Shown here: positions 40,853 through 51,157 of the stretch, piece after piece
Layout of the letters: each line of letters starts with the position of its first letter
Position numbering within the stretch: position 1 is the stretch's first letter
Source of the DNA: Corynebacterium glaucum
Lineage (GTDB): Bacteria > Actinomycetota > Actinomycetes > Mycobacteriales > Mycobacteriaceae
Assembly: GCF_030408855.1 (NCBI RefSeq)
Contig: NZ_CP047358.1
Span: 1,364,001 to 1,428,000 of the forward strand
DNA: 64,000 bases
Direction: 5' to 3'
The notes under the pieces: generated by a model
The model's database searches: none
Seen by the model: only the letters and a program-made list of their open reading frames with translations
What the model was told of the DNA's origin: nothing
Made by a program: the position numbers and the translations under genes

Positions 40853-42862
40853 CTACTTCTCCTCCTTCGTGTCCGCAGTAGCGGGCACGCTCGGCGACGT
40901 CACGGTGCGTTTGGTCGAACCGGAAGTGGAAACGGCGGTGTAGCCTGCTTCGGCACCTGAGTCGGTAGCAACATCATCGCGGACAGGCGCCGGCGCCGCA
41001 GATCGGGTGGAACGTCGGTTTCGGTCACCCACAGCAAATGCCTTTGCCATGCCATTGGCCGACGGCTTGGACCAGATGCCGTTGCGCGATGCCAGCACCA
41101 GCAGCGGAGCTGTGATCAGGAACGTCACCAGCAGGTCGAAGACGGTGGTCAGGCCCATGGTGAAGGCGAAGCCCTTCACATCGCCGACGGCGAGGAAGTA
41201 AATGATCACCGCACCGATAAGCGTCACCATGTTGCCGGTCACGATCGTGTCTTTCGCACGGTCCCAACCGGATGCGGTGGCGGAGCGGAAGGTCTTGCCC
41301 TTGCGCACCTCGTCCTTGATGCGCTCGTAGATGACAACGAAGGAGTCGGCGGTGGTACCAATACCAATGACCAGACCGGCGATGCCGGACAGATCCAGAG
41401 AGTAACCGATCCAGCGACCGAGCAGCACCAGGGAGCCGTAGACCAGCAGGCCCGCAGCGAACAGGGTGAACAGCGAGATCAGGCCAAAGAGCCGGTAGTA
41501 GGCGAAGACGAAGATTGCCACGAGCAGCAGGCCGACCAGGCCGGCATAGATGCCTGCCTGCAGCGACGCGAGACCCAGTGACGGTGGAACCGTGATCGCG
41601 GTACCACCCGGCTCGCCGTTCTCACCGGCGAACGACAGCGGCAGCGCGCCGTAGCGCAGGTTGTTCGCCAACGCCTCGGCCTCTTCTTGGGTGAACTGGC
41701 CGGTGATGGACGTTGCCGAACCAACCGGGGTCGCGCCCTGGATCACAGGCGCCGAGATGACCTGCGAGTCCAGCGTGATCGCGATCTGCTGGCCAATCAT
41801 CGAGCTGGTCAGTGCAGCCCACGTCTGGGAACCGTTGTGCTCGCCGTTCTGGCTGAACGCGAAGCTGATTTCCATCTGGCTGGTTTGCAGGTTCGGGCCA
41901 CCGGTGATCGGCCGGCCCGTGTCAATCTGCTGGCCGGTCAGGCGCGGGCCCTCCGGGTCTTCGACGCCAGCGAGCAACGGCACCTCGTCGAGAAGCAGTG
42001 TCTGGCCGGTGGAGGGATCGCAGGCTACGAGCGGCAACGCCTCGTTGTCGGTGCCAGCGAGTGGATCGGTCGGCTGGTCCAGGCAGCGCTCTCCGAGCAG
42101 CACGAAGGAGGCGAATTGCTGGGTGGGATCCGTCGACTGGCGGGTCTCTCGCAGCATGTCGGTAGCGTCCTTGCGGCGCTCGGAAGCCTCGACCGGGCCG
42201 TTCGGTTCAGGCAGCGGCGATGCCGTTACCTTCGGCGCGTCCACCTCGGGTGCCGCATCGCTTTCAGCCTCGGCTCCCTCAGCAGCCTCGCCCTCAGCAG
42301 CCTCGCCCTCGGCACCTTCAGCACCCTCAGCGTTCTTCTGCGCTTCCTCTTGCTGGGCCTGCATCTCGAAGACCTGGTCAATCGCGGTCTGCGCCTGCTC
42401 CTGCGTCAAAACGCCGTGCTCCACCCAGGAGTTCGCGGTGTTCAGGATGACCTCGTCCAGCTTTTCGAAGTCCGGCGTCGGCAGGTTCAGCACGGGGCGG
42501 AACAGCAACTGCGAAGTCTGGCCGATGTTGCGGATCTCAGAGGTGTCGTCGCCGGCAGCAGTAATCACCAGCGTGTTGCCGTCGACCACCACGGAAGCGC
42601 CGGAGACACCCATGCCGTTCACACGGTTCTCCAGGATGTTGCGCGCGTCTTCGAGCTGCTCCCGAGTCGGCTCCGCCCCCTGCGGGACCAGGGTCACGCG
42701 GGTACCACCTTGCAGGTCAATGCCCAGCTTGGGGGACGCTGTGCGGTCCCCGGTAAAGAATACGAGCGAATAGACGCCAATAACTATGAGCGCGAAAAGC
42801 GCCATAGCCCGCACCGGCCATCGGCGCGACGCTTCGCTGGATCGCCGAGTGCTTCTTGACAC
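40853..42862 (-). CDS. secD: Protein translocase subunit SecD
   Basis: 669 residues from GTG 42862 with AAGGAG 9 bases upstream. First membrane segment about 19-36, then KLGIDLQGGTRVTL, the P1 domain and a C-terminal five-helix core (GLVIGIGTTADSFVVIYERIKDE). P1 carries a long Glu/Ala-rich low-complexity insertion (about residues 165-215) encoded by short DNA repeats (42274-42345), beyond what SecD needs. Forms the SecDF complex with the next gene; yajC lies upstream. Confidence 0.95.
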   Translation of the reverse strand: MSRSTRRSSEASRRWPVRAMALFALIVIGVYSLVFFTGDRTASPKLGIDLQGGTRVTLVPQGAEPTREQLEDARNILENRVNGMGVSGASVVVDGNTLVITAAGDDTSEIRNIGQTSQLLFRPVLNLPTPDFEKLDEVILNTANSWVEHGVLTQEQAQTAIDQVFEMQAQQEEAQKNAEGAEGAEGEAAEGEAAEGAEAESDAAPEVDAPKVTASPLPEPNGPVEASERRKDATDMLRETRQSTDPTQQFASFVLLGERCLDQPTDPLAGTDNEALPLVACDPSTGQTLLLDEVPLLAGVEDPEGPRLTGQQIDTGRPITGGPNLQTSQMEISFAFSQNGEHNGSQTWAALTSSMIGQQIAITLDSQVISAPVIQGATPVGSATSITGQFTQEEAEALANNLRYGALPLSFAGENGEPGGTAITVPPSLGLASLQAGIYAGLVGLLLVAIFVFAYYRLFGLISLFTLFAAGLLVYGSLVLLGRWIGYSLDLSGIAGLVIGIGTTADSFVVIYERIKDEVRKGKTFRSATASGWDRAKDTIVTGNMVTLIGAVIIYFLAVGDVKGFAFTMGLTTVFDLLVTFLITAPLLVLASRNGIWSKPSANGMAKAFAVGDRNRRSTRSAAPAPVRDDVATDSGAEAGYTAVSTSGSTKRTVTSPSVPATADTKEEK

Positions 42863-42977
42863 TGAGCTTTCTCCTTGAACTTGCGAACAGAATCACTGAA
42901 TCTCTGCACCCCACCGCACACGCAGGCGGCACGATCGGGGCATGCACATCGGAACATGCTACGGCATGGGTCCGAAA

Positions 42978-43060
42978 AGTCTTAAGCCCGGCCACCGTGT
43001 CCGGCAAGCTCGGGCCATTGCTTATCGACGGTTGCGCCGTACCCCCTACTGCTTAAGACT
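42978..43060. repeat. 83-bp segment bounded by 10-bp inverted repeats
   Basis: AGTCTTAAGC (42978-42987) and GCTTAAGACT (43051-43060) are perfect inverted repeats around 63 bases, including one exact recurrent 11-mer. The right repeat contains the yajC stop codon. It could be a very small non-autonomous element, a long-loop terminator (minus-strand TTTT follows), or a protein-binding pair of sites. Confidence 0.6.
43020..43030 (+). repeat. Recurrent 11-mer GCTTATCGACG (intergenic copy)
   Basis: Second copy outside genes, inside the inverted-repeat segment between secD and yajC. See the finding on this motif. Confidence 0.7.
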
Positions 43061-43310
43061 CGACCTTCTTCATTACCCCGCCAGCGTCCATCGTGACTAC
43101 CACGCCGGGCGCAATCTCCACTTCAAGCGCTTCACCCGTGTTAGCCACCACGGTGCCGTGCAGCCCCGCGACGGAAACAATGCGATCGCCGGCTTGTATC
43201 GACGCCTGCATTTGGCTGACCTCTTGCGCGCGCTTGCGCTGGCTGCGCATGAGCAGCATCGGCGGGACGAGGAAGAGCAGCAGGATGACAAGAAGCGGCA
43301 GAGCTTCCAT
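43053..43310 (-). CDS. yajC: Preprotein translocase accessory protein YajC
   Basis: 85 residues from the ATG at 43310, with AAGGAAC upstream. One membrane helix at about 3-20, then RSQRKRAQEVSQMQASIQAGDRIVSVAGLHGTVV and a beta-barrel-like domain, the usual YajC pattern. It lies upstream of secD and secF, with which it forms the accessory translocase. It follows ruvB by 11 bases. Confidence 0.92.
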   Translation of the reverse strand: MEALPLLVILLLFLVPPMLLMRSQRKRAQEVSQMQASIQAGDRIVSVAGLHGTVVANTGEALEVEIAPGVVVTMDAGGVMKKVES

Positions 43311-43321
43311 CACAGTTCCTT

Positions 43322-44404
<1,083 letters not shown>

Positions 44405-44414
44405 GAGCCCGAGC

Positions 44415-45026
44415 CTACTTCTTGCCCAGCTGCGTCAACGCCGCGCGAAGCAGCGTCGAGGTGGCCTCGTCGGGGTTTTCCGCAGCAAGCTTATCGACGA
44501 CCGGGCGCGCCACCTTCTCACCGAATCCGAGCCCAACCAGCGCCTCGACAACCTGCTCGGCCGCGTACGACGATCCGGACGGAGCTGAGGGCGCATTCGC
44601 GGCTGTGTCGGTGGAGACTACGTACAGGCCTTCAAGTTTGTCTTTGAGCTCGAGGACGATGCGGTCGGCCATCTTCTTGCCCACACCCGGGATCGACTGC
44701 ACTGCCTTCGAGTCCGAGGCGGAGATCCGCGCGGCGAGCTCACCCGGCTCGAACACGGTGAGTGCGGCGAGCGCAAGCTTCGGGCCGAGCCCGGTGACGG
44801 TTTGGAGTTTATGGAACATGGTGCGCTCATCAGCATCGGCGAACCCGTAGAGGGTCACGCCGTCATCCTTGACCACCATGGAAGTGAGCACCCGCCGGGT
44901 TTCGCCGCGAGTGAGGCGCCCCAGGGTCGGTGGGGTGGCAAGGAAGCGATAACCGACACCCGCACATTCAATTACCGCGTGGTCGAGGCCGATGGATAGC
45001 ACTTCGCCGTTGAGGGAGTCAATCAT
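44415..45026 (-). CDS. ruvA: Holliday junction DNA helicase subunit RuvA
   Basis: Junction-binding tetramer that loads RuvB. 203 residues from the ATG at 45026, which overlaps the ruvC stop by 4 bases (ATGA). Domain [14 protein letters not shown], helix-hairpin-helix repeats [14 protein letters not shown] and [16 protein letters not shown], and a C-terminal RuvB-binding domain ([17 protein letters not shown]). Contains one recurrent 11-mer (44489-44499), encoding Val-Asp-Lys on the coding strand. Confidence 0.97.
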   Translation of the reverse strand: MIDSLNGEVLSIGLDHAVIECAGVGYRFLATPPTLGRLTRGETRRVLTSMVVKDDGVTLYGFADADERTMFHKLQTVTGLGPKLALAALTVFEPGELAARISASDSKAVQSIPGVGKKMADRIVLELKDKLEGLYVVSTDTAANAPSAPSGSSYAAEQVVEALVGLGFGEKVARPVVDKLAAENPDEATSTLLRAALTQLGKK

Positions 45027-45565
45027 GCTGTGGCGGTCCTTTCGTGAGCGCGGCTGGTGCGCGCGATCAGCGGGGCGCGCCAGCAGTGGCACACCGCAAT
45101 CGCGAGGGCGTCGGCAGCGTCGGCCGGTTTCGGCGGCTCGCTGAGACCGAGAATGCGGGTGATCATGTTGGTCATCTGCTTCTTGTCCGCGCGCCCGTTG
45201 CCGGAGATTGCCTTCTTCACCTCGGACGGGGTGTATTGGTACACCGGGATGTCGCGCTCTGCGGCGGCGAGCACCATTACGCCGACGGCGTGGGCGGTGT
45301 GCATCACGGTAGAGACGTTGCCGCGTTCGAAGATGCGCTCCATGGCGACCATATCCGGACGGTACTCATCCATCCAATCCCCGACGGCGGCCGAGAGCCG
45401 CAGGAGACGCTCGGGCAGCTCCGCGGTGGAGGGAGTGCGCACCACGCCCACAGCCACCGGCAGGATCTGACGGCCGCGGCCCGCCTGCACCACGGACAGG
45501 CCGCAGCGAGTCAGCCCCGGGTCGATGCCCATGACGCGGAGCCCTTCAAGAGTAGTCACACACAT
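45023..45565 (-). CDS. ruvC: Holliday junction resolvase RuvC
   Basis: Endonuclease resolving Holliday junctions. 180 residues from ATG 45565; a GTG at 45559 ([11 protein letters not shown]) is equally likely and fits a start behind a very close promoter. Acidic catalytic residues lie in [18 protein letters not shown] and the C-terminal [13 protein letters not shown] LexA-type palindrome covers the start. Heads the ruvC-ruvA-ruvB operon, downstream of yebC. Confidence 0.95.
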   Translation of the reverse strand: MCVTTLEGLRVMGIDPGLTRCGLSVVQAGRGRQILPVAVGVVRTPSTAELPERLLRLSAAVGDWMDEYRPDMVAMERIFERGNVSTVMHTAHAVGVMVLAAAERDIPVYQYTPSEVKKAISGNGRADKKQMTNMITRILGLSEPPKPADAADALAIAVCHCWRAPLIARTSRAHERTATA

Positions 45566-45571
45566 GTTCTA
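45556..45571 (-). promoter_or_regulatory. Candidate LexA (SOS) box at the ruvC start
   Basis: On the minus strand TAGAACATGTGTGTGA matches the actinobacterial SOS box TCGAACANNTGTTCGA at 11 of 14 defined positions. It covers the start codon of ruvC, so LexA binding would block transcription of ruvCAB, which is SOS-induced in mycobacteria. Confidence 0.5.
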
Positions 45572-45631
45572 CCACAGGGGTCCCACACGCCCGGACGGCG
45601 CGCCAGCCAGGAGGCGCGGTGAGCGGTGCGT

Positions 45632-46384
45632 CTAGTCGTCGAGCTGGTCGGCGACCTCGTCGGAGATGTTCATGTTGGTGTAGACGTTCTGCACGTCGTC
45701 AGACTCTTCAAGCGCGTCGATAAGGCGCATCATCTTCTTCGCGCCCTCGACATCGAGCTCAACTTCTACGTCTGCGCGGAACTCCTGCTCGGAGTCCTCT
45801 ACCTCGATGTTCTCTGCTGCGAGGGCCTCTTTGACCGCAGCGAGGTCAGTCGGCTGGCAGATGATTTCGAACTCTTCGCCGAGGTCGTTGACCTCCTCTG
45901 CACCGGCATCGAGCACAGCCATCAGTACATCGTCCTCGCTCAGCTCGCCCTTTTGGATCGTGACAACGCCGGTGCGCTCGAACATGTAGCCGACGGAGCC
46001 GGACTCGCCGAGGTTGCCGCCGTTCTTGGTCATGGCGGTGCGCACCTCGGTTGCGGCGCGGTTGCGGTTGTCAGTCAGGCACTCGATGAGGACGGCAACA
46101 CCGTTCGTGCCGTAGCCCTCATACATCACGGTCTCCCAGTTGGAGCCGCCAGCGATTTCACCGGAGCCGCGCTTGCGGGCGCGCTCGATGTTATCGCCCG
46201 GCACCGAGGCCTTCTTGGCCTTCTTGATCATGTCGTCCAAGGTCGGGTTACCAGCCGGATCGCCGCCACCGGTGCGGGCAGCCACCTCAATATCCTTGAT
46301 CAGCTTTGCCCACAGTTTGGAACGCTTCGCGTCGTTCGCGGCCTTCTTGTGCTTGGTAGTAGCCCACTTTGAGTGGCCAGCCAT
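45632..46384 (-). CDS. yebC: YebC/PmpR-family protein
   Basis: 250 residues, typical three-domain Yeb[38 protein letters not shown] at the start (HSKW signature), [23 protein letters not shown], and [22 protein letters not shown]. Named a transcriptional regulator historically; recent work links the family to relief of ribosome stalling at proline stretches. Upstream of ruvC, a widespread gene pair. Confidence 0.96.
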   Translation of the reverse strand: MAGHSKWATTKHKKAANDAKRSKLWAKLIKDIEVAARTGGGDPAGNPTLDDMIKKAKKASVPGDNIERARKRGSGEIAGGSNWETVMYEGYGTNGVAVLIECLTDNRNRAATEVRTAMTKNGGNLGESGSVGYMFERTGVVTIQKGELSEDDVLMAVLDAGAEEVNDLGEEFEIICQPTDLAAVKEALAAENIEVEDSEQEFRADVEVELDVEGAKKMMRLIDALEESDDVQNVYTNMNISDEVADQLDD

Positions 46385-46462
46385 CTCGCACCCCTCTTCC
46401 CAGTTGAACGTATATCGCCGTGCGATTCTTCTGAATTCTGTGTAGCGAGTATACGCGGGGCG

Positions 46463-47323
46463 CTACGAGCGCCGAACCGGCACCTGGGTCTCCCCCGCCT
46501 GCAACTCGCGGGTCAAGCCCTCTTGCGCTACGAAGGCTAGGAGGTTGCCCGAGGCGTCGAAAATCTGCCCCTGGGCAAGCGCCCGCCCAGACGCGGCCGA
46601 CGGCGAGGACTGGTGGTAGAGCAGCCACTCGTTGACTCGCACAGGCCGGAAGAACCAGACAGCGTGGTCCAAGGATGCGAGCTGTGCCTTGTAGCCAGGA
46701 TGGGCAGCCAGCGCAGAAAACAACAGCGTCATGTCGGACATGTATGTAAGCGCGCAGGCGTGAAACGCATCCTGATCAGGCAGGTCGTACTTGTATTTGA
46801 ACCAGAGTGAGCGCCCGCTGACCGTGCTCGCGTCGTTCGGAGTCGGGCCATCAGAGGCAATACGGATATCCCACTCGCGGTAGTCCCTCTCCGCTCCGGG
46901 AACTCCGCTCGGAATCGAGCTTGGCACCTGCAACGTCTCCGGCGCGGGCACATCTGGCATGGGATTGGCGTGCTCCGGGCCGGAGTCTCCTGTGTGGTGA
47001 AAACTGGCGATCATGGAATAGCACAGCGTATCTCCCTGCCACGCCTCTACCCGACGCGTGCTGAAGCTACGGCCGTCTTTGAGCCGCGTCACCGTGTACG
47101 TGGTGTCCTCATCCGCCACGCCTGGGCGCAGGAAATAGCTGTGCAGCGAGTGCACCTGCTTGTCGTCCTCGACGGTGGCGGTGGCAGCGCTGATTGCCTG
47201 GCCAGCAATGTGTCCGCCGAACGTGCGCGCGAACACGTCGCTGTCCATGGCGGGGCCGCGAAACGTGTCCTCCCCCATCGGTTCCAGGTCCAGCACGCGG
47301 CGCAGCTCAAGTGATTCGTGCAT
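46463..47323 (-). CDS. tesB: Acyl-CoA thioesterase II
   Basis: 286 residues, double hot-dog fold. The N-terminal hot-dog holds FGGHIAGQAISAATATV and LHSYFLRPGV; the second has LDHAVWFFRPVRVNEWLLY, with the catalytic Asp, and ALAQGQIFDASGNLLA. Hydrolyses medium to long acyl-CoA. Single gene on the minus strand, followed by a 78-base gap before yebC. Confidence 0.94.
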   Translation of the reverse strand: MHESLELRRVLDLEPMGEDTFRGPAMDSDVFARTFGGHIAGQAISAATATVEDDKQVHSLHSYFLRPGVADEDTTYTVTRLKDGRSFSTRRVEAWQGDTLCYSMIASFHHTGDSGPEHANPMPDVPAPETLQVPSSIPSGVPGAERDYREWDIRIASDGPTPNDASTVSGRSLWFKYKYDLPDQDAFHACALTYMSDMTLLFSALAAHPGYKAQLASLDHAVWFFRPVRVNEWLLYHQSSPSAASGRALAQGQIFDASGNLLAFVAQEGLTRELQAGETQVPVRRS

Positions 47324-47362
47324 AGATGCTCAATCTACCAACGGACAAGCGACTGCACGCGT

Positions 47363-47860
47363 CTATTCGCCTGCCAGCGACAGCTGCCCGAGCGCCGCGT
47401 ACTCCGGCAGCGCGGCAGTGCCGCCGAGGCGCAGCGTGCGCACCGCCGGCACGAGGCGAAGTGCGCGAGTATCAGCCACCGCGTCGTTGTAAAACCGCAG
47501 GGCAAGCATCACTCGGGTGTCGGCGTCCTTGAGCGCCTGGCGCACCCCCTCCGTCACCCCTTCCGCGCTAGCCATCCAGCCCACCAGGGCCTCGTTCAGC
47601 TGATGCTCCTTTTCCAACCGGGACCACAGATCACGCGGGCTCAACCGCACTTCCTCCGTGGCGTCAGCTTGCTCGGCAAGTTCGGGCACGGTTGCGGCGA
47701 TGACCGCGCAGCGACGATCCAGCGCGGCTTGCAGCGCGTCGCGGGAACGGTCGAGGCGGATATGCAGCCGGTCAAGGCGCTTTGCAGTCGATATCGCCCA
47801 CGCAACCAGCAGCGTGACCGCTACCGCCAGCAGCACCAGGACCAGAGTCGTCACGCTCAC
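47363..47860 (-). CDS. LemA-like membrane protein
   Basis: 165 residues from GTG 47860, overlapping the pimA stop by 4 bases. One membrane helix at about 4-24 (TLVLVLLAVAVTLLVAWAI), then long helices. The order LDRSRDALQAALDRRCAVIAATVPEL and ALRFYNDAVADTRALR resembles LemA, although identity is modest. Function of LemA-like proteins is unknown. Its position next to PIM genes is conserved in corynebacteria, so a role in the envelope is possible but only inferred. Confidence 0.65.
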   Translation of the reverse strand: MSVTTLVLVLLAVAVTLLVAWAISTAKRLDRLHIRLDRSRDALQAALDRRCAVIAATVPELAEQADATEEVRLSPRDLWSRLEKEHQLNEALVGWMASAEGVTEGVRQALKDADTRVMLALRFYNDAVADTRALRLVPAVRTLRLGGTAALPEYAALGQLSLAGE

Positions 47861-48951
47861 CTTCCCAACCCCACCTTCTCACCGGTGGCAACCGCCTCGT
47901 AGACCGCCATGACCTGGTCCGCCACCCGCGACCAGTCGAATTCCCGCGCCCGGGCAGTGCCGGCATCAATAAGGGCATTGCGTTTGGCTGGGTCGTCGAT
48001 AAGCATTTGCAAGCTGGCGGCGAGAGCATCACTGTCTCCCACTTCAAAGAGCACACCCGCCGGGGTTTCGGACTCGGAGTCGCACACCGCGGCGAAGGCT
48101 TCGATATTGCTAGCCACCACCGCGCAACCCGCCGCCATGGCCTCCACGAGGACAATGCCGAAGGACTCCCCGCCCAAGTTCGGGGCCACGTAAATGTCGG
48201 CCCGCCCCAAAATCCGCGCCTTTTCCGTCTCGCTCACCTGCCCCGCAAAACGCACACCAGGCGCACTGCGCGCCCGCCCACCGCCAACCACAGTCACTCG
48301 CGCAGGTCGCGACAGCTTATCGACGGCTTCGAGCAACACGCCCAGCCCTTTTCGCGGCTCATCCCTGCGCCCGAGGAAGACGATCTCAACTTCGGTCGAG
48401 TAATTACGCGGACCGCGCGCCGCGGTGAAGCGTGCGGTGTCGATGCCGTTCGGAATCACGATCGGGTCAGTGCCCACCTGTTCCACCTGCCAGCGGCGTG
48501 CAAGCTCGGAGACCGCGATACCGGCCTGGATCTTCTCCAAGTTGCCGCGCAGCGCCGGCAGCGCGAGTTGCAGCACCACCGACGCGGTTGCGGAGGTGTG
48601 GTACGTGGCCACGATCGGACCCTGGGCGCAGCGCAACGCAGCGAGCGAGAAGCTGGTCGCGTTCGGCTCGTGCACGTGCAGCACATCGAAGTCGCCGCTC
48701 ATGATGAATTCGCGGGTGTAGCGCGTGACATGCGGCCCGGCCGCAATTCGGGCGATCGACCCGTTGAACGGCACTGGCAGCGACGCACCGCCACGGGTGA
48801 CGTAATCCGGTAGATCCACGTTGGCATCGGCCGGCCCAAGCACACCCACGGAGTGGCCGCGCGCGGTGAACACCGCCGCGAGGTCAAGAATGTGGGCTTG
48901 CACTCCACCTGGGGCGTCGAAGGAGTACGGGCACACCATGCCGATACGCAT
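47857..48951 (-). CDS. pimA: Phosphatidylinositol alpha-mannosyltransferase PimA
   Basis: GT-B glycosyltransferase (GT4) that adds the first mannose to phosphatidylinositol at the inner membrane face. 364 residues: N-terminal MRIGMVCPYSFDAPGGVQAHI, middle IVIPNGIDTARF, C-terminal nucleotide-sugar site with ESFGIVLVEAMAAGC (EX7E). Two exact recurrent 11-mers lie inside it (47994-48004 and 48315-48325). It ends a thrS-HIT-pgsA-patA-pimA run that builds PIMs. Confidence 0.94.
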   Translation of the reverse strand: MRIGMVCPYSFDAPGGVQAHILDLAAVFTARGHSVGVLGPADANVDLPDYVTRGGASLPVPFNGSIARIAAGPHVTRYTREFIMSGDFDVLHVHEPNATSFSLAALRCAQGPIVATYHTSATASVVLQLALPALRGNLEKIQAGIAVSELARRWQVEQVGTDPIVIPNGIDTARFTAARGPRNYSTEVEIVFLGRRDEPRKGLGVLLEAVDKLSRPARVTVVGGGRARSAPGVRFAGQVSETEKARILGRADIYVAPNLGGESFGIVLVEAMAAGCAVVASNIEAFAAVCDSESETPAGVLFEVGDSDALAASLQMLIDDPAKRNALIDAGTARAREFDWSRVADQVMAVYEAVATGEKVGLGR

Positions 48952-48962
48952 GTAGGAGCCCC

Positions 48963-49901
48963 TTATCCCGCGGCGTCACCCGAGGCCGGGCCCGCATTTC
49001 CCGTGCCACCGGTCCGGCGTTTGCGTTTCCGGCGGTCGGCTGGCCACAGGGGTTGGAGCATGTGCCAGTCCGCGGGGTGCGCCGCGATGTTAACGGCGAA
49101 CTGATCCGCAATGTGCTGCGTTGTCTCCTCCAGGTCGGTCACCTCGGTGGGCGGGTTGACGGTGATACCCCAGCCTGGACCGCGCACATCCTCGGTGAAC
49201 CAGGTGTGCACCACCAACAGTTCTGCGCCGGTGTCCATGGCGAGTTTGGCCGGCCCAGCTGGGAACGTTGTTTCTTCGCCGAAGAACGTCACCGGCACGC
49301 CGTGGCCGCCGAAGTCTCGTTCACCGAGCAGGCACACGATGCCGTTGCTTTTCAGCACCTCTTTGAGACGGGCGTACGGGGGTGTCTCGCTTCCGCTGAG
49401 CGCCAGTACTTCAAACCCGAGGGATTCGCGGTAATCCACGAAGGCATCGAAGAGTACCTCCGGTTTGAGCCGCTCCGCTACAGTGGCGAAGCTGGCGTAG
49501 TTTTTCACCAACCAGAGGCCGGCGAAATCCCAGTTTCCGGTGTGCGGCAGGGTGAGAATGACGCCGTTGCCCTTCGCCAAGGCCGCCTCGAGGTGCTCCC
49601 GGCCCTCGACCCCTTCGGTGAAGCGGGCGAGCGCCTTCTCGTCCTGGGCGATACGCGGTAACCGAAACGCTTCGAGCCAATAGCGCGCGTAGGAACGCAT
49701 CGAGTCTCGCACCAGCTCACGCGTGACGTTTTCGGCACCCACAACCCGCGTGAGGTTGCGGCGCAGCATCTCCATACCAGTCCCATTGCCGGACACGCGG
49801 TCCGCCGCGCGGCGAAACAGCGGCGCGGTGACGGCGGGCGGCAGCGACCCAATGACCTTCCAACCGGCGATGTAGCCGAACGCGACAAGCGTGTCTTTCA
49901 T
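48963..49901 (-). CDS. patA: Phosphatidylinositol mannoside acyltransferase PatA
   Basis: Acylates PIM mannose; LPLAT/HtrB-like. 312 residues from the ATG at 49901; the open frame extends further upstream but overlaps pgsA. The acyltransferase motif LTLPHTGNWDFAGLWL (His-x4-Asp) is near 130-145, with GERDFGGHGVPVTFFG and FPAGPAKLAM further on. It follows pgsA by 4 bases. Confidence 0.92.
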   Translation of the reverse strand: MKDTLVAFGYIAGWKVIGSLPPAVTAPLFRRAADRVSGNGTGMEMLRRNLTRVVGAENVTRELVRDSMRSYARYWLEAFRLPRIAQDEKALARFTEGVEGREHLEAALAKGNGVILTLPHTGNWDFAGLWLVKNYASFATVAERLKPEVLFDAFVDYRESLGFEVLALSGSETPPYARLKEVLKSNGIVCLLGERDFGGHGVPVTFFGEETTFPAGPAKLAMDTGAELLVVHTWFTEDVRGPGWGITVNPPTEVTDLEETTQHIADQFAVNIAAHPADWHMLQPLWPADRRKRKRRTGGTGNAGPASGDAAG

Positions 49902-49905
49902 TGTG

Positions 49906-50541
49906 CTACGCCCCCGGCGGCGGAGCGAGCTGCGCGTTCGCCCGCGGGTCGCGCGCCGCATAAGCCAGGCGCTGAACCACCGTGATCACCGAGCCCACCA
50001 GCAGCAACCAGATGGCCACCTCCACCGCGTGCGGCACCCCGAAGCCCTCCAGCCCCAGTCCAACCAGCGCGATGATGAGCCGCTCGGGGCGCTCCACCAG
50101 ACCGCCCACGATCTTCAGCCCACCCGCCTCGCCGCGGGCTTTGATGTAGCTAATCGCCTGCGACAGCACGAGCACCACCAGGCACGCTGCGACATGTACA
50201 CCAGCAGCGTGGTCGACGTAGACCATCCAGATCACGATGGCGCCGAACAGCGCGCCGTCGGTCAACCGGTCGCAGCTCGCGTCCAGCGTCGCCCCGTACG
50301 CGGTCCCGCCGCCGCGGAGGCGTGCCATCGTCCCATCCACCATGTCGAACGCGGAGAAGATGCCGATCAAAATCGCCGCGGCCACCAGCCAGTCCGCCGG
50401 AATGAGCACCACTGCGAGCAGGATTGAGACCGCCGTGCCGATCAGCGTGGTCACGTTCGGAGTCAGCCCAGCGCGCAGCAGCGCCCTAGCCACCGGCTCC
50501 ACGGCTCGCTTCGCGGGTTTGCGCCCGTGCACGCTAAGCAT
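49906..50541 (-). CDS. pgsA: Phosphatidylinositol phosphate synthase (CDP-alcohol phosphatidyltransferase)
   Basis: Makes phosphatidylinositol phosphate from CDP-diacylglycerol and inositol phosphate. 211 residues from the ATG at 50541, with about six membrane segments. The CDP-alcohol transferase signature DG-x2-AR-x8-G-x3-D-x3-D is complete in DMVDGTMARLRGGGTAYG followed by ATLDASCDRLTD. Its start overlaps the HIT gene by 8 bases. Confidence 0.94.
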   Translation of the reverse strand: MLSVHGRKPAKRAVEPVARALLRAGLTPNVTTLIGTAVSILLAVVLIPADWLVAAAILIGIFSAFDMVDGTMARLRGGGTAYGATLDASCDRLTDGALFGAIVIWMVYVDHAAGVHVAACLVVLVLSQAISYIKARGEAGGLKIVGGLVERPERLIIALVGLGLEGFGVPHAVEVAIWLLLVGSVITVVQRLAYAARDPRANAQLAPPPGA

Positions 50542-51157
50542 CGTCGCCACCTTTCGCGTCGCGGGTTTGGTGGGTGGCCGCGTCGACTTCGCGCCAGCCG
50601 TCGGCAAGCAACGTGCGAGTCTCGCGCAACAGTTGGGGCAAGACTTTTGTGCCGCCGATGACCGTCATAAAGTTCGAGTCCCCCGCCCAGCGCGGCACGA
50701 CGTGCAAGTGCAGGTGGTCGCTCACCGATCCGCCCGCAGCCTTGCCCAGGTTCAACCCGACGTTGATGGCCTCTGGTCTGGACACGTGCTTGAGCGTGCG
50801 CACCGCGTGCTTGGCAAACACGGCCATCTCCGCGGCTTCGGCGTCGGTGAGCTCCTCGAGCTCGGCGACCTTGCGGTACGGCACCACCATCAGGTGCCCG
50901 GCGTTGTACGGGTACAGGTTCAGCACCGCGTACACGCTCTGCCCGCGCGCGATGACCAAGCCATCCTCATCGCTCATCGTAGGAATTGCAAGGAACGGGT
51001 CGGAGCTTTCTTTGCTTGTCGACGGCATCTTGGCAATGTAGTTGGAGCGATACGGTGCCCAGAGACGCGCAAGACGGTCCTCATCGCCGACACCGGTGTC
51101 GACGTAGTCGGTCTTATGCTCGCCGGGAAGCAATGGAGTCCTCGCTCGGCTGCGCAT
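50534..51157 (-). CDS. HIT-family hydrolase
   Basis: 207 residues from ATG 51157, which overlaps thrS by 44 bases; a shorter start inside the frame is possible. The histidine-triad motif [10 protein letters not shown] is near residue 162-171, after [15 protein letters not shown]. Nucleotide hydrolase or transferase (HINT/Fhit/Ap4A type). The same place, between thrS and pgsA, is conserved in actinobacteria. Contains a variant of the recurrent 11-mer at 51014-51024. Confidence 0.9.
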   Translation of the reverse strand: MRSRARTPLLPGEHKTDYVDTGVGDEDRLARLWAPYRSNYIAKMPSTSKESSDPFLAIPTMSDEDGLVIARGQSVYAVLNLYPYNAGHLMVVPYRKVAELEELTDAEAAEMAVFAKHAVRTLKHVSRPEAINVGLNLGKAAGGSVSDHLHLHVVPRWAGDSNFMTVIGGTKVLPQLLRETRTLLADGWREVDAATHQTRDAKGGDDA

